Made by a program: the position numbers and the translations under genes. Source: Prosthecobacter fusiformis (GTDB lineage Bacteria; Verrucomicrobiota; Verrucomicrobiia; Verrucomicrobiales; Verrucomicrobiaceae). Taken from it: 64,000 nucleotides of DNA. This document shows, in pieces, positions 42,786-51,860 of this stretch (position 1 is the first letter of the stretch; each line of letters starts with the position of its first letter). The stretch spans positions 137,711-201,710 of the forward strand of contig NZ_SOCA01000002.1 of assembly GCF_004364345.1 (NCBI RefSeq). The letters run 5' to 3'. The notes under the pieces are model-generated. The model did not search any database and was not told the origin of the DNA. It saw only the letters and a program-made list of their open reading frames with translations.

Positions 42786-45700
42786 ATGTCCCTTGCCCGT
42801 TTTGCCCTTCGTCATCCCTGGACCGTCATCGTCGCCGTGGTGGCTGTGTGCCTGGGAGCGTGGCTGGGAATGCAACGAATGACACGGGATATTTTTCCGC
42901 CTCTGGGCATCCCCACCATCTATGTGGCCCAGCCGTATGGCGGCATGGATCCGCTGCAGATGGAAGGATACCTGACCTACCGTTACGAGTATCACTTCCT
43001 CTACATCGCGAACATTGAGCATGTGGAGAGCAAGTCCATCCAGGGCGCTTCCATCATGAAGCTGCAGTTCCATCCCGGCACGGACATGAGCCAGGCGATG
43101 TCGGAAACGGTGGCTCAGGTGAACCGTTCCCGTGCCTTCATGCCGCCAGGAACGGTGGCACCCTTCATCATGCGATTTGATGCGGGCAGTGTGGCGGTGG
43201 GGCATCTGGTTTTCTCCACGGATGATCCGAACATTACGCTAAATCAAATGCAGGACCAGGCGCTGAACCGGGTGCGCCCCGCCTTTGCGACCTTGCCTGG
43301 GGTGTCTGCTCCGCCACCCTTTGGGGGCAGTTCACGGGCGGTTGTGGTGAACGTGAATCCGGACCGGATGAGGGCTTACGGGCTTTCGCCGGATGACATC
43401 GTGAAAGCCATCTCGCGGGGAAATCCCATCAGCCCATCAGGAAACATCAACCTGGATGGCCGCTACCCCATTGTGCCGACCAATGCCATCGTTTCCAACG
43501 TGAAAGATTTGGAGGCGGTGCCGCTGAAAAAGACGGAGGCAGGTGCGGTGTTTATTCGCGATGTGGCCACAGTTTCAGACGGGGCGGACGTGACGACCTC
43601 TTACGCCCTGGCCAATGGCAAGCGCACGGTTTACCTGCCGGTGACAAAACGTGCGGAAGCCTCCACGCTGGAGGTGGTGAAAAAGGTGAGGGAGAGCCTC
43701 CCTGAATTCCAAAAACTGCTGCCGGATGGGATCAAGGTGGACTTTGCCTTTGATCAGACACCGGTGGTGAACCGGACCATCCGGGACTTGGTGAAAGAGG
43801 GTGCGCTGGGAGCAGTGCTGACCGGACTCATGGTGCTGGTTTTCCTGCGGGATCTGCGCACGGCCTTCATTGTCATCATCAATATTCCGCTGTCCTTGCT
43901 GGCGGCGCTTTTTGGCCTGTGGATCACTGGGCAAAACATTCACCTCATGACCTTAGGCGGGCTGGCGCTGGCAGTGGGCATCCTGGTGGATGAAGCCACC
44001 GTGACAGTGGAAAACATCCATACCCATCTGGGCCGGGGCAAGTCACTGGCGCGCGCCGCTCTCGATGGCACCCTGGAGACAACCCTGCCGCGACTGCTGG
44101 CGATGCTGTGCATCCTGGCGGTGTTCATTCCGGCCTTTTTCATGGTGGGGGCGGCGCAGGCCTTGTTTGTGCCGCTGGCCCTGGCGGTCGGGTTTGCCAT
44201 GTTCGCCAGTTTCATTCTTTCGAGCACACTGGTGCCTGTGCTGTCGGTGTGGTTTCTTGGTGGAGCGCGTGCGTCCCGCGTGCCGCATTCGGCTTCCTCG
44301 ACGGATGCCGTTCGTGGACTTGCGAAAGGTTATCAGAGTTTGGTCAAAGCCACCGTCGCCATCCGCTGGATCCTCGTGCCCGCCTATCTGGCAGGGGCCG
44401 TGCTGATTATCGTGAGCTTCGCTCCCTTCCTCGGCACAGAGATTTTCCCAAAGACGGACAGTGGCCAGTTTGCCGTCCGGTTTCGTGCGCCGAGCGGTAC
44501 CCAGGTAGGCATCACGGAAGAGATTGCGCAGCAGATCCTCAAGACCATCGCGACTGAGGCTGGGGGTGAAGACAAGGTGGAGATGACCATCGGCATGGTG
44601 GGAGTGCATAACTCCAGCTTTCCAGTGAACCTAGTGCACCTCTGGAATGGCGGGCCTGAGGAAGGCTGGCTGGCGGTGCAATTGAAGCCTGAATCCGGCG
44701 TTCATGTGGAGGCTTTTCAGGAAAGGCTGCGTGGGATCTTCGCCCGCGAACTGCCGGATGTTCGCTTATCCTTTGAGCCGCAGGACATTGTCAGCCGTGT
44801 GATGAGCTTTGGTTCGCCAACGCCAGTGGAAATCGCTGTCAGTGGACCGAGCCTGCCTGCGAGCAAGGAGCATGCTGAGAAGATTTTGGCCAGGCTGAAG
44901 GAACTGCCTTTCATGAGGGATGTACAGATCGCCCAGACACTGGATGCGCCGACGGTGAATGTACAAATTGACCGTGAGCGTGCCGGTCTGCTGGGGGTGG
45001 ATGTGGAGGATGTCACCCGCTCCTTGGTGGCGGCGACGACCTCCAGCCGGTTCACCGCCCCGGTCTTCTGGGCGGATCCAGGCAGCGGCATCAGCTTCAA
45101 CGTCCAGGTGCAGATTCCTGAAGAGAAAACGCAGTCCATCGAGGACCTTGGCAACATGACGGTGACGTCGAAAACCGGTACTCCCGTGCTGCTTCGCAAT
45201 CTGGCGAAGATCGAGCAGGGAACCGCCGTCGGAACCTATGAGCGCTACAACCTGGTGCGAATCGTCAGTGTCACGGCGAACATTGTGGATACGGATTTTG
45301 GCCGTGCAATCGCGGCAGTGAAACAGGTGCTGGCGGATCTGGGGCCTGCACCGGATGGCAAAACGAAAGTGGATGTGCGCGGCCAGGTGATTCCGTATAA
45401 CCAACTTTACGAAGGATTCGGCAATGGACTGGTCATTGCCATCGTGGTGATCTTTCTGCTGCTGTGTGCGAATTTCCAGTCTTTGCGTCTGGCCTTCGTG
45501 GTCATCTCCACCATGCCTGCGGTGATTGCAGGCGTGGTGATGGCTTTGCTCTTTACGGGAACAACGGTGAACATCCAGTCCGCCATGGGAGCGATCATGG
45601 CGGTCGGTGTGGCGGTGGCGAATGCCATCCTGCTGGTCACGTTTGCGGATCGTGCCCGTATCACGCATCAGGGAGACCGTCGGCGGGGTGCCATTGAAGG

Positions 45701-45980
45701 TGCGGTCAGCCGCTTGCGGCCGATCGTGATGACCAGCTTTGCGATGATCGCCGGCATGATGCCGATGGCCCTGGGCCTGGGGGAAGGGGGGGCGCAGTCA
45801 GCACCCCTGGGCCGTGCTGTGGTGGGTGGGCTGGCCCTGGCGACCGTGGCGACACTGCTGATCCTGCCTGCGGTCTTTGCGATGCTGGCCAGCCAAAAGG
45901 CCACTTCAGCCTCTCTGGACCCCGATGATGAAGAAGGGGCGCTCTTTGAAAAAGCGGAGCCAGTGCTCAGTTCTCAGTAA
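42786..45980 (+). CDS. RND-family efflux transporter permease (right system)
   Basis: 1064 residues with the AcrB-like two-half layout. The N-terminal helix is RHPWTVIVAVVAVCLGAWLG, then FPPLGIPTIYVAQPYGGMDP. The transmembrane relay motif reads GILVDEATVTVENIHTHLG, with Asp-Glu in place of Asp-Asp. This is typical of a separate RND subgroup whose members often act with few-domain adaptors. It starts the right operon, transcribed away from tetR. Substrate unknown. A tandem cagtgctcag repeat flanks its stop (45961, 45982), probably without significance. Confidence 0.93.
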   Translation: MSLARFALRHPWTVIVAVVAVCLGAWLGMQRMTRDIFPPLGIPTIYVAQPYGGMDPLQMEGYLTYRYEYHFLYIANIEHVESKSIQGASIMKLQFHPGTDMSQAMSETVAQVNRSRAFMPPGTVAPFIMRFDAGSVAVGHLVFSTDDPNITLNQMQDQALNRVRPAFATLPGVSAPPPFGGSSRAVVVNVNPDRMRAYGLSPDDIVKAISRGNPISPSGNINLDGRYPIVPTNAIVSNVKDLEAVPLKKTEAGAVFIRDVATVSDGADVTTSYALANGKRTVYLPVTKRAEASTLEVVKKVRESLPEFQKLLPDGIKVDFAFDQTPVVNRTIRDLVKEGALGAVLTGLMVLVFLRDLRTAFIVIINIPLSLLAALFGLWITGQNIHLMTLGGLALAVGILVDEATVTVENIHTHLGRGKSLARAALDGTLETTLPRLLAMLCILAVFIPAFFMVGAAQALFVPLALAVGFAMFASFILSSTLVPVLSVWFLGGARASRVPHSASSTDAVRGLAKGYQSLVKATVAIRWILVPAYLAGAVLIIVSFAPFLGTEIFPKTDSGQFAVRFRAPSGTQVGITEEIAQQILKTIATEAGGEDKVEMTIGMVGVHNSSFPVNLVHLWNGGPEEGWLAVQLKPESGVHVEAFQERLRGIFARELPDVRLSFEPQDIVSRVMSFGSPTPVEIAVSGPSLPASKEHAEKILARLKELPFMRDVQIAQTLDAPTVNVQIDRERAGLLGVDVEDVTRSLVAATTSSRFTAPVFWADPGSGISFNVQVQIPEEKTQSIEDLGNMTVTSKTGTPVLLRNLAKIEQGTAVGTYERYNLVRIVSVTANIVDTDFGRAIAAVKQVLADLGPAPDGKTKVDVRGQVIPYNQLYEGFGNGLVIAIVVIFLLLCANFQSLRLAFVVISTMPAVIAGVVMALLFTGTTVNIQSAMGAIMAVGVAVANAILLVTFADRARITHQGDRRRGAIEGAVSRLRPIVMTSFAMIAGMMPMALGLGEGGAQSAPLGRAVVGGLALATVATLLILPAVFAMLASQKATSASLDPDDEEGALFEKAEPVLSSQ

Positions 45981-46037
45981 GCAGTGCTCAGATGAATTTG
46001 ATAAACCACCTTTTTGTTATTCTGACACTCCATCATC

Positions 46038-47096
46038 ATGTCTCCATTGGTCCCGAACTGTGCACTGAATAACCGTAAACCGATCTCTTTCCTTCCTGTG
46101 AATCCTGTTTATAAAATCATCACCCTCCTGTGGATGTCGATCACCTACAGTGCCCTTGGCATTGAACTGCCGGCTGCAAAGCCGCACAAAGGCACCATCC
46201 ATCGGTGGATAAGCCTGCCTGCCAGCCTCGCTGCGTGGCAGCAGGTGGCTCTGAAAGCGCGGGTGGCCGGGTATGTCAAAGATGTGTCTGTGGACAAAGG
46301 GGATGTTGTTAGTGCTGGCCAGACGCTCATCGAAATAGAAGTGCCCGAGCTCCAGGCGGATCTCATCAGCCACCGCGCCACCGTCACTGCGGCTGAGGTG
46401 GAAGTGAAGCGCCTGCATGAGGCCCGCAAAAAGTCCCCCGACCTCATCCTGCCGCAGTCCGTAGATGATGCCGAGGCCAGGCTGGCCATCGCCAAGGCAG
46501 GCATGGATCGCGCTGAAACGCTGCTCCAGTTCGCCCAGATCAAGGCTCCCTTTGCGGCCACCATCAGTGACCGCCGGGTGGATCCCGGCGCTTATGCTGC
46601 GGCCGGTGGCGAGACGCTGCTGCATCTGGTGGATGCCACGACTCTGCGCCTGCAAGTGCCCGTCATCGAAATGGAAAGCTCCCTGATCAAGCCCGGCCAG
46701 CAAGTGGAGGCCCGGTTGGAAGCCCTCAGCGGAAGCGTGGTCAAAGGCAGCATCTCCCGCACCTCCACCGTCCTGGATCCCGCCACGCGCACCTTGCTGG
46801 TTGAGGCCGACCTGAAAAACGAAGATGGTCGCCTCCGCCCCGGCATGTTCGTCACCGCCCGCCTCGCCGTCGAGCAGCATGACGGGGCCACCCTTATCCC
46901 TGTGGCTGGCCTGGTGAAGGAAAAGGCCAGCAGCTTTGTTTTTAAACACGTCAACGGCAAGGCCGTGAAGACGGCTGTCAAACCCGGCTTCAATGATGGC
47001 GTGAATGTCGAACTGCCCGAGTTGAAAGCAGATGATGTCATCCTGTTGCCAGGAACAATCATTCTGACAGACGGCCAGGATGTGACGGTGAAATGA
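46038..47096 (+). CDS. RND periplasmic adaptor (right system)
   Basis: 352 residues of the membrane-fusion family. It has an N-terminal hydrophobic stretch (about 25-42), a lipoyl half ALKARVAGYVKDVSVDKGDVV, a coiled coil (about 105-160), then IKAPFAATISDRRVDPGAY and a beta-barrel. It lies 57 bp after the pump gene and pairs with it and with the TolC-type protein downstream. The start is uncertain; ATG 46134 (MSITYSALGIELP) would give a shorter signal. No lipobox is seen. Confidence 0.9.
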   Translation: MSPLVPNCALNNRKPISFLPVNPVYKIITLLWMSITYSALGIELPAAKPHKGTIHRWISLPASLAAWQQVALKARVAGYVKDVSVDKGDVVSAGQTLIEIEVPELQADLISHRATVTAAEVEVKRLHEARKKSPDLILPQSVDDAEARLAIAKAGMDRAETLLQFAQIKAPFAATISDRRVDPGAYAAAGGETLLHLVDATTLRLQVPVIEMESSLIKPGQQVEARLEALSGSVVKGSISRTSTVLDPATRTLLVEADLKNEDGRLRPGMFVTARLAVEQHDGATLIPVAGLVKEKASSFVFKHVNGKAVKTAVKPGFNDGVNVELPELKADDVILLPGTIILTDGQDVTVK

Positions 47097-47117
47097 CTTC
47101 CACATTATATACAAGGG

Positions 47118-47399
47118 ATGACTGAAAAAAGCCAGCAATGCATCAATCGGATCGCGTCTCCCCTCGTCTGGTTGTCGATCCTGATATTGTTATTTTTGAT
47201 GATGCCTGACTTTATTGTGTGCAATCCTGCAGTAGCAGCTCAGAAGCTTTGCTCCGCCCTATTGCATACATGGCTGGCAGTGCCGGGACTCATTCTTGGG
47301 GTCATGTCTACCCGACTCGAGAGTCGTCTTGTCGCATGGACAGGCTGGACAGTCATCGTGTTTATTTGCTGGGGATCCTACCGCACCATGTATTCGTGA
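47118..47399 (+). CDS. Small hydrophobic membrane protein within RND operon
   Basis: 93 residues with three hydrophobic segments (about 16-33, 50-62 and 72-85) and an acceptable ATG 21 bp after the adaptor stop. No family recognised. Its position between the adaptor and the TolC-type gene suggests a pump accessory. The coding status rests on frame, spacing and hydrophobic pattern only, so it could be spurious. Confidence 0.5.
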   Translation: MTEKSQQCINRIASPLVWLSILILLFLMMPDFIVCNPAVAAQKLCSALLHTWLAVPGLILGVMSTRLESRLVAWTGWTVIVFICWGSYRTMYS

Positions 47400-47432
47400 A
47401 TTCCCTGCCAGCTACCTTTCACTCTTATTGTT

Positions 47433-48743
47433 ATGCACATGGTTGTTCAATACTCATCTACACTGCGTCAGATCCTCCTCTTTCTCCTGACGGCCGCCTT
47501 TGCCTCCGCCGCTCCCATGCACGTCAGCCTGCCTACCGTCATGAAGCTGGCGGGTGCCAACAATGACGAGATCGAGCAAGCCAGTGTCAAGCACTTGGAA
47601 ACCATCGCCGAGAGCAAGCAGGCCTGGCAGCGCTTCTGGCCCACGCTTTCTTTAAACGCCGGTTATCGCGGTCATGAGGGCAATGTCCAGGACATCGGCG
47701 GGGCCATCTTTGATGCGCGAAAGCAGCAGTATACAGTGGGCACGTCCATCATGATCGACTGGTCTCCAGGCGACATTTATTACAATGCGCTTGCTGCGAA
47801 ACAAAAGGCCCTGGCCGCTGAGCACCTGGCGGAAAAATCACGTCGCGACATCATTCAGGAAGCCATTGAACGTTATTACGATCTCCTGGCTGCCGAGGCT
47901 GATCTGGCCGTTATGGAGGATGATCTTCGCCTAACCGAAGGTTACGCTAAACAGCTTGATGGGGCCGTTACCGCAGGCACGGCCTTCCGTGCGGATCTGC
48001 TGCGGGTGAAGACTCAGGTCAGCCGCGCCCGGATCGCCATCCGGCAGGGCCAGGAAAAGAGGGATCTGGCTGCTTCGGCTCTGGCTGAGATCTTGCGTTT
48101 GGCCCCCGAGACTGCCCTCCGCCCAGCCAAGGCTGACCTGGTGCCTGTGTCCCTGATGGCCACAACCGGGGTGGCTTCTCTTCTCTCTCAGGCAGGGCAG
48201 AACAGGCCTGAGCTGCGTGCTGTGGGTGCCGCCCATGTTGCGGCTTCTCTGGAAAGCGCACGCACCCGCATTGCGCCTGCCATTCCCAGCGTGCAGGCGG
48301 GATACAGCGTGGGTGGGCTGGGTGGCGGATATGCCGGGGAGTTTGGCAACTTCGATGACCAGCAGGATTTCTTCGTTGGGCTCGGCTGGAAGATCGGCCC
48401 TGGCGGGCTGTTTGACCGGCAGCGCCAAAAGATCGCCGAGGCGCGTGAGCAGGGTGCCGCTCTTCAGACCGGTCAGGTCAAAGCCGCCATCGGTCGCGAG
48501 GTCGTTGATGCGGTGCTCAAAGCCCAGTCGGCAAAGGATCAGCTCAGCATCAATGAAGAGGCCGTGAACGCGGCTGAAGAGATGGTGAAACTGGCCCAGG
48601 ACAGGCAGGCCAGCCAGCTCGGCGTCGTGTTGGAATATTTGTTAGCGCGGGAGGAACTCACCCGGGCACGGCAGGGGCGTGTGAAATCCGTCACGGATTT
48701 CAATAAGGCCCAGCATGGGCTCAAACGTGCCGTGGGAAAGTAA
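47433..48743 (+). CDS. TolC-family outer-membrane protein (right RND system)
   Basis: 436 residues with a signal peptide (LLFLLTAAFASA) and the outer-membrane efflux protein fold. Typical helices are NNDEIEQASVKHLETIAESK and AIERYYDLLAAEADLAVMED, then GLGWKIGPGGLFDRQRQKIA and a C-terminal helix rich in Ala/Gln. There is no lipobox, in contrast to the left system's channel. It should form the outer channel for the pump and adaptor upstream. A nearer start to the signal is possible at the second ATG (47439). Confidence 0.9.
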   Translation: MHMVVQYSSTLRQILLFLLTAAFASAAPMHVSLPTVMKLAGANNDEIEQASVKHLETIAESKQAWQRFWPTLSLNAGYRGHEGNVQDIGGAIFDARKQQYTVGTSIMIDWSPGDIYYNALAAKQKALAAEHLAEKSRRDIIQEAIERYYDLLAAEADLAVMEDDLRLTEGYAKQLDGAVTAGTAFRADLLRVKTQVSRARIAIRQGQEKRDLAASALAEILRLAPETALRPAKADLVPVSLMATTGVASLLSQAGQNRPELRAVGAAHVAASLESARTRIAPAIPSVQAGYSVGGLGGGYAGEFGNFDDQQDFFVGLGWKIGPGGLFDRQRQKIAEAREQGAALQTGQVKAAIGREVVDAVLKAQSAKDQLSINEEAVNAAEEMVKLAQDRQASQLGVVLEYLLAREELTRARQGRVKSVTDFNKAQHGLKRAVGK

Positions 48744-48767
48744 GCGGTTTCATGCGGGCCGCTGGCC

Positions 48768-49679
48768 TCAAGGGGCCTTGATGTCTGGATTCACCTTTTG
48801 CAAGGCGACCCACAGGGCAGGATCCTGGGGATGTCCGTTGAAGAGCACCTGTCCATTGGGGGCAATGAGGACCATGCGGGGGATGCTTTCAATCTCCAGC
48901 AGCTTAGTGAATGGGCGCTCCGCAGGCTCGATCAACCAGGGGAATTCGATGCTTTGCTCGTCATGGATTTTAGCAGTGACGGCCTGGGCATCTTTGTCGT
49001 CCTTGTTCATGCCGGCGACGACGATGCCGTGCTTGGAAAGTTCCGCCGCTTTCTTCTTCAGCTCGGGCATGAGCTGCATGCACGGGCCGCACCAGGAGGC
49101 CCAAAAGTCCACCAGCAGAGCCTTCTTATCGCTGAGCTGGTCCCCGAGGGTGGTGGCCTCGCCATCATGGGTGGTAATCACCAGGGCTAGATCCACCTTC
49201 AGGTTGGCCATTTTAGCCTCCATGCGTTTCTTTTCGATGATCTGGGTGAAGATCTGGGCCTGTCCTGGGTTTAGCCAGATGGCCTCTAAAATTTGTGATT
49301 TGAAACCAGCCTCATCGTTTTTATCCTGCGCCTGGAGAGCCTTCGTGTATGCAATGAAGGAGCGGATCTCATCGGCGGATTTGAGTCCTGCGGATTGGCT
49401 ACGGTCAAAATTGGCGGCGAGTACTTCCAGCTCGGGAAGGATTTTTGTAAGCCATGCGCTGTCCTGATTGCGCAGGCCCCAGACGAGTTTGGCCTCGATG
49501 AGCTGCTGACGCGGAATACCCGCCATGCCGGCCTTCTTGACTGCTTCCATCAGCTGCTCCTCGTTGGCCTTGGGGTCGAACAGGCGCTGCATCAGCTCCT
49601 GGGGGGCGGGGGCTGCTTCCTGTGCCTGGAGGCTGGCAGAAAGAAGGGCAGCTAGAAGGAATGGGCGAATGGGTTTCAT
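48768..49679 (-). CDS. TlpA-type thioredoxin-like protein with helical N-terminal domain
   Basis: 303 residues: a signal peptide (FLLAALLSASLQAQ), an uncharacterised helical region (about 25-155) and a thioredoxin/TlpA domain with ASWCGPCMQL (Cys197 and Cys200). The domain should reduce or exchange disulfides in the periplasm. The helical region resembles those found in Verrucomicrobia and Planctomycetes redoxin fusions. The gene is a single unit convergent with the TolC-type gene (25 bp apart) and divergent from miaA (33 bp between starts). Confidence 0.9.
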   Translation of the reverse strand: MKPIRPFLLAALLSASLQAQEAAPAPQELMQRLFDPKANEEQLMEAVKKAGMAGIPRQQLIEAKLVWGLRNQDSAWLTKILPELEVLAANFDRSQSAGLKSADEIRSFIAYTKALQAQDKNDEAGFKSQILEAIWLNPGQAQIFTQIIEKKRMEAKMANLKVDLALVITTHDGEATTLGDQLSDKKALLVDFWASWCGPCMQLMPELKKKAAELSKHGIVVAGMNKDDKDAQAVTAKIHDEQSIEFPWLIEPAERPFTKLLEIESIPRMVLIAPNGQVLFNGHPQDPALWVALQKVNPDIKAP

Positions 49680-49712
49680 GGACAGTGGAGAATACGTCAG
49701 TTAGTTGAAGAT

Positions 49713-50654
49713 ATGTCGAACCGGTTTTGTATCCCTTTTTTCATTGTTGGCCCCACGGCCAGCGGAAAATCGGCGCTGGCTCTGGCCCTGGCAGAAAAGG
49801 TGGGCGGAGAGATTGTGAACGCGGATGCTTTTCAGCTCTATCGCGGCATGGACATTTTGACCGCGAAACCAGCCGCTGCCGATTTCGAAAAAGTGCCCCA
49901 CCATTTGTATGGAGTGATACCTCTGAAGGAAGCCTGCGATGCTCAAAGGTATCGTGAAATGGCGCTTCCGGTCATCGCAGACATCGCGGCACGGGGAAAG
50001 CTGCCCGTGGTGGTGGGGGGCTCCGGGCTTTATGTGAAATCGCTCTCTCACGGTCTGGCATCGTTACCGCCGACGGATCCGGATGTGCGGTCGCGCGTCG
50101 CCGCCATGGCAGCGGAGGATGCACGGGATTTGCTGCTAACGTTGGATCCGCAGGCCGGGGATAATGTGCCGCTGGCCAACCCCCGCTATGTGAGCCGGGC
50201 ACTGGAGATCTGCCTGATGACCGGACGCCCGCAATCCGAACTGCGCCAGACCTTTGCGCAAACCGAGCCCGCAGGCTGTGGCGTGGTCCTCCAATGGGAA
50301 CGTGAGGATCTTTATGCGCGTATCAACCAGCGTGTGGAGGCCATGCTGGAGGCAGGACTACTAAAGGAGGTGACGGACCTTCCCGAGCTGGGCCTGACGG
50401 CGAAAAAGGCCATCGGTCTGCGGGAAATGCGGGCGCATCTGGCAGGGGAGCTGCCCATGGTGGATGCCATTGAATCCATGCAGCAGACGACGCGACGTTA
50501 TGCGAAGCGGCAGATGACGTGGTTTCGCCGTGAGACTTGGCTGCAAACGATTTGCCTGGATTCACAGTCCACGGCAGAGTCAGCGCTCACTCAACTTATT
50601 GACCGTTTTCCATGGCTGCTGTCCCCGCTCTCCAATCCGTCCCCGTCAACCTAG
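49713..50654 (+). CDS. miaA: tRNA dimethylallyltransferase
   Basis: 313 residues. The P-loop GPTASGKSALALALA lies at about 13-27, followed by IVNADAFQLYRGMDI and the core stretch AKKAIGLREMRAHL. MiaA transfers a dimethylallyl group to A37 of tRNAs that read codons starting with U, the first step to ms2i6A. Usual length. It overlaps aroB by 43 bp, so the two are translated from one message. Confidence 0.95.
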   Translation: MSNRFCIPFFIVGPTASGKSALALALAEKVGGEIVNADAFQLYRGMDILTAKPAAADFEKVPHHLYGVIPLKEACDAQRYREMALPVIADIAARGKLPVVVGGSGLYVKSLSHGLASLPPTDPDVRSRVAAMAAEDARDLLLTLDPQAGDNVPLANPRYVSRALEICLMTGRPQSELRQTFAQTEPAGCGVVLQWEREDLYARINQRVEAMLEAGLLKEVTDLPELGLTAKKAIGLREMRAHLAGELPMVDAIESMQQTTRRYAKRQMTWFRRETWLQTICLDSQSTAESALTQLIDRFPWLLSPLSNPSPST

Positions 50655-51709
50655 GTCCACGCAGCTATACTGTGCAGGTGGGGAGCGGGCTGCTGTCAGG
50701 GATCGGCACAGAAGTCGCGGAAAAGATGGGTGAGCGGAAAAGCTGCGCCGTCATCACCGACTCGAACGTGGGACCGCTGTATGCAGATGCGGTACTGGAA
50801 AGTCTGCGTGCCGTAGGCAAGAATGCACATCTGATCACAGTGCCTGCGGGGGAGGCGAGCAAATCCCTGCTGAGCGCCCAGACGGTGTGTGGTGAAATGG
50901 TGCGTGCGGGGCTGGATCGCAAAAGTTTTGTGGTGGCCCTGGGCGGTGGTGTGATTGGCGATTTGGGTGGCTTTTGCGCCAGCATTTTTCAGCGTGGCAT
51001 CCCCTATGTGCAGGTGCCGACGACGGTTCTGAGCCAAGTGGACAGCAGTGTGGGGGGCAAGACGGGTGTAAACCTGCCCGATGCGAAAAACATGGTGGGT
51101 GCCTTTCACCAGCCTCTGCATGTGATCGCAGATGTGGCCACACTGGACTCTCTGCACAAGCGTGAGTGGAACGAGGGGTTTGCCGAAATCATTAAACACG
51201 CCTGCATTCGTGATGCCTCCATGCTGGAAGCGATAGATGCCGTGGCCGATGGGGCAGGGGACATGGCGGATCTGATCCGGCGGAATATTGCGATCAAGGC
51301 CGCGATTGTGGAGGCGGATGAGTATGAAACTCTCGGCTTGAGGGCGCTGCTGAATTTTGGCCACACTCTAGGGCATGCTGTTGAAGCGGCCGCTGGTTAT
51401 GGAGCCATGCTGCATGGAGAGGCCATCTCCCTAGGCCTGCGTGCAGCCGCCTGGTTGTCGGTCAAACGGGCGGGCCTGTTGCAAACGGACTGTGATCGGA
51501 TCATCGCCTTGCTTCAAAAGTTTGAATTGCCAACTCGGCTGCCGGAGGGCTTCGATACGGATGAGCTGCTGCGCATCACCCGCATGGATAAAAAGTTCGA
51601 AACTGGAAAAATCCGTTTCGTGCTGCTGCCGAAGCTGGGTGAGGCTTTTGTCAGCAAGGATGTGACGGAGGCCGATTTGATCGCCGCGCTGGATGAAATC
51701 CGCAAGTGA
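50612..51709 (+). CDS. aroB: 3-dehydroquinate synthase
   Basis: 365 residues: the NAD- and metal-dependent synthase that converts DAHP to 3-dehydroquinate in the shikimate pathway. Signatures are VVALGGGVIGDLGGFCASIF (NAD binding), PTTVLSQVDSSVGGKTGVN and RALLNFGHTLGHAVE (zinc-ligand His residues). Usual length. Its start lies within the end of miaA. A strong hairpin terminator follows its stop. Confidence 0.96.
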   Translation: MAAVPALQSVPVNLGPRSYTVQVGSGLLSGIGTEVAEKMGERKSCAVITDSNVGPLYADAVLESLRAVGKNAHLITVPAGEASKSLLSAQTVCGEMVRAGLDRKSFVVALGGGVIGDLGGFCASIFQRGIPYVQVPTTVLSQVDSSVGGKTGVNLPDAKNMVGAFHQPLHVIADVATLDSLHKREWNEGFAEIIKHACIRDASMLEAIDAVADGAGDMADLIRRNIAIKAAIVEADEYETLGLRALLNFGHTLGHAVEAAAGYGAMLHGEAISLGLRAAAWLSVKRAGLLQTDCDRIIALLQKFELPTRLPEGFDTDELLRITRMDKKFETGKIRFVLLPKLGEAFVSKDVTEADLIAALDEIRK

Positions 51710-51756
51710 GGCAGCCTCGAGAAGTTTCTCCTGAGCGGAGAACATCATCGTTAAAA

Positions 51757-51815
51757 AAACAAAGGCAGAAAAGCCGGGATTAAATCCTTCGAGCTTTTCT
51801 GCCTTCGTTGTTTTG
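51757..51815. terminator. Bidirectional intrinsic terminator
   Basis: AAGGCAGAAAAGC (51762-51774) and GCTTTTCTGCCTT (51793-51805) form a perfect 13-bp stem with an 18-base loop. An A-rich tract precedes it and a T-rich tract follows. It lies between the convergent aroB and coiled-coil gene ends, so it likely stops transcription on both strands. Confidence 0.85.
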
Positions 51816-51860
51816 ATTCGTTACTGGCCGGGTCTTACTTCGACTGCGAAATATCTGCTC

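Noticed and set aside
45961-45991. Direct repeat cagtgctcag around the pump stop codon
   Set aside because: Only 10 bp, two copies, no other structure; probably chance or slippage.
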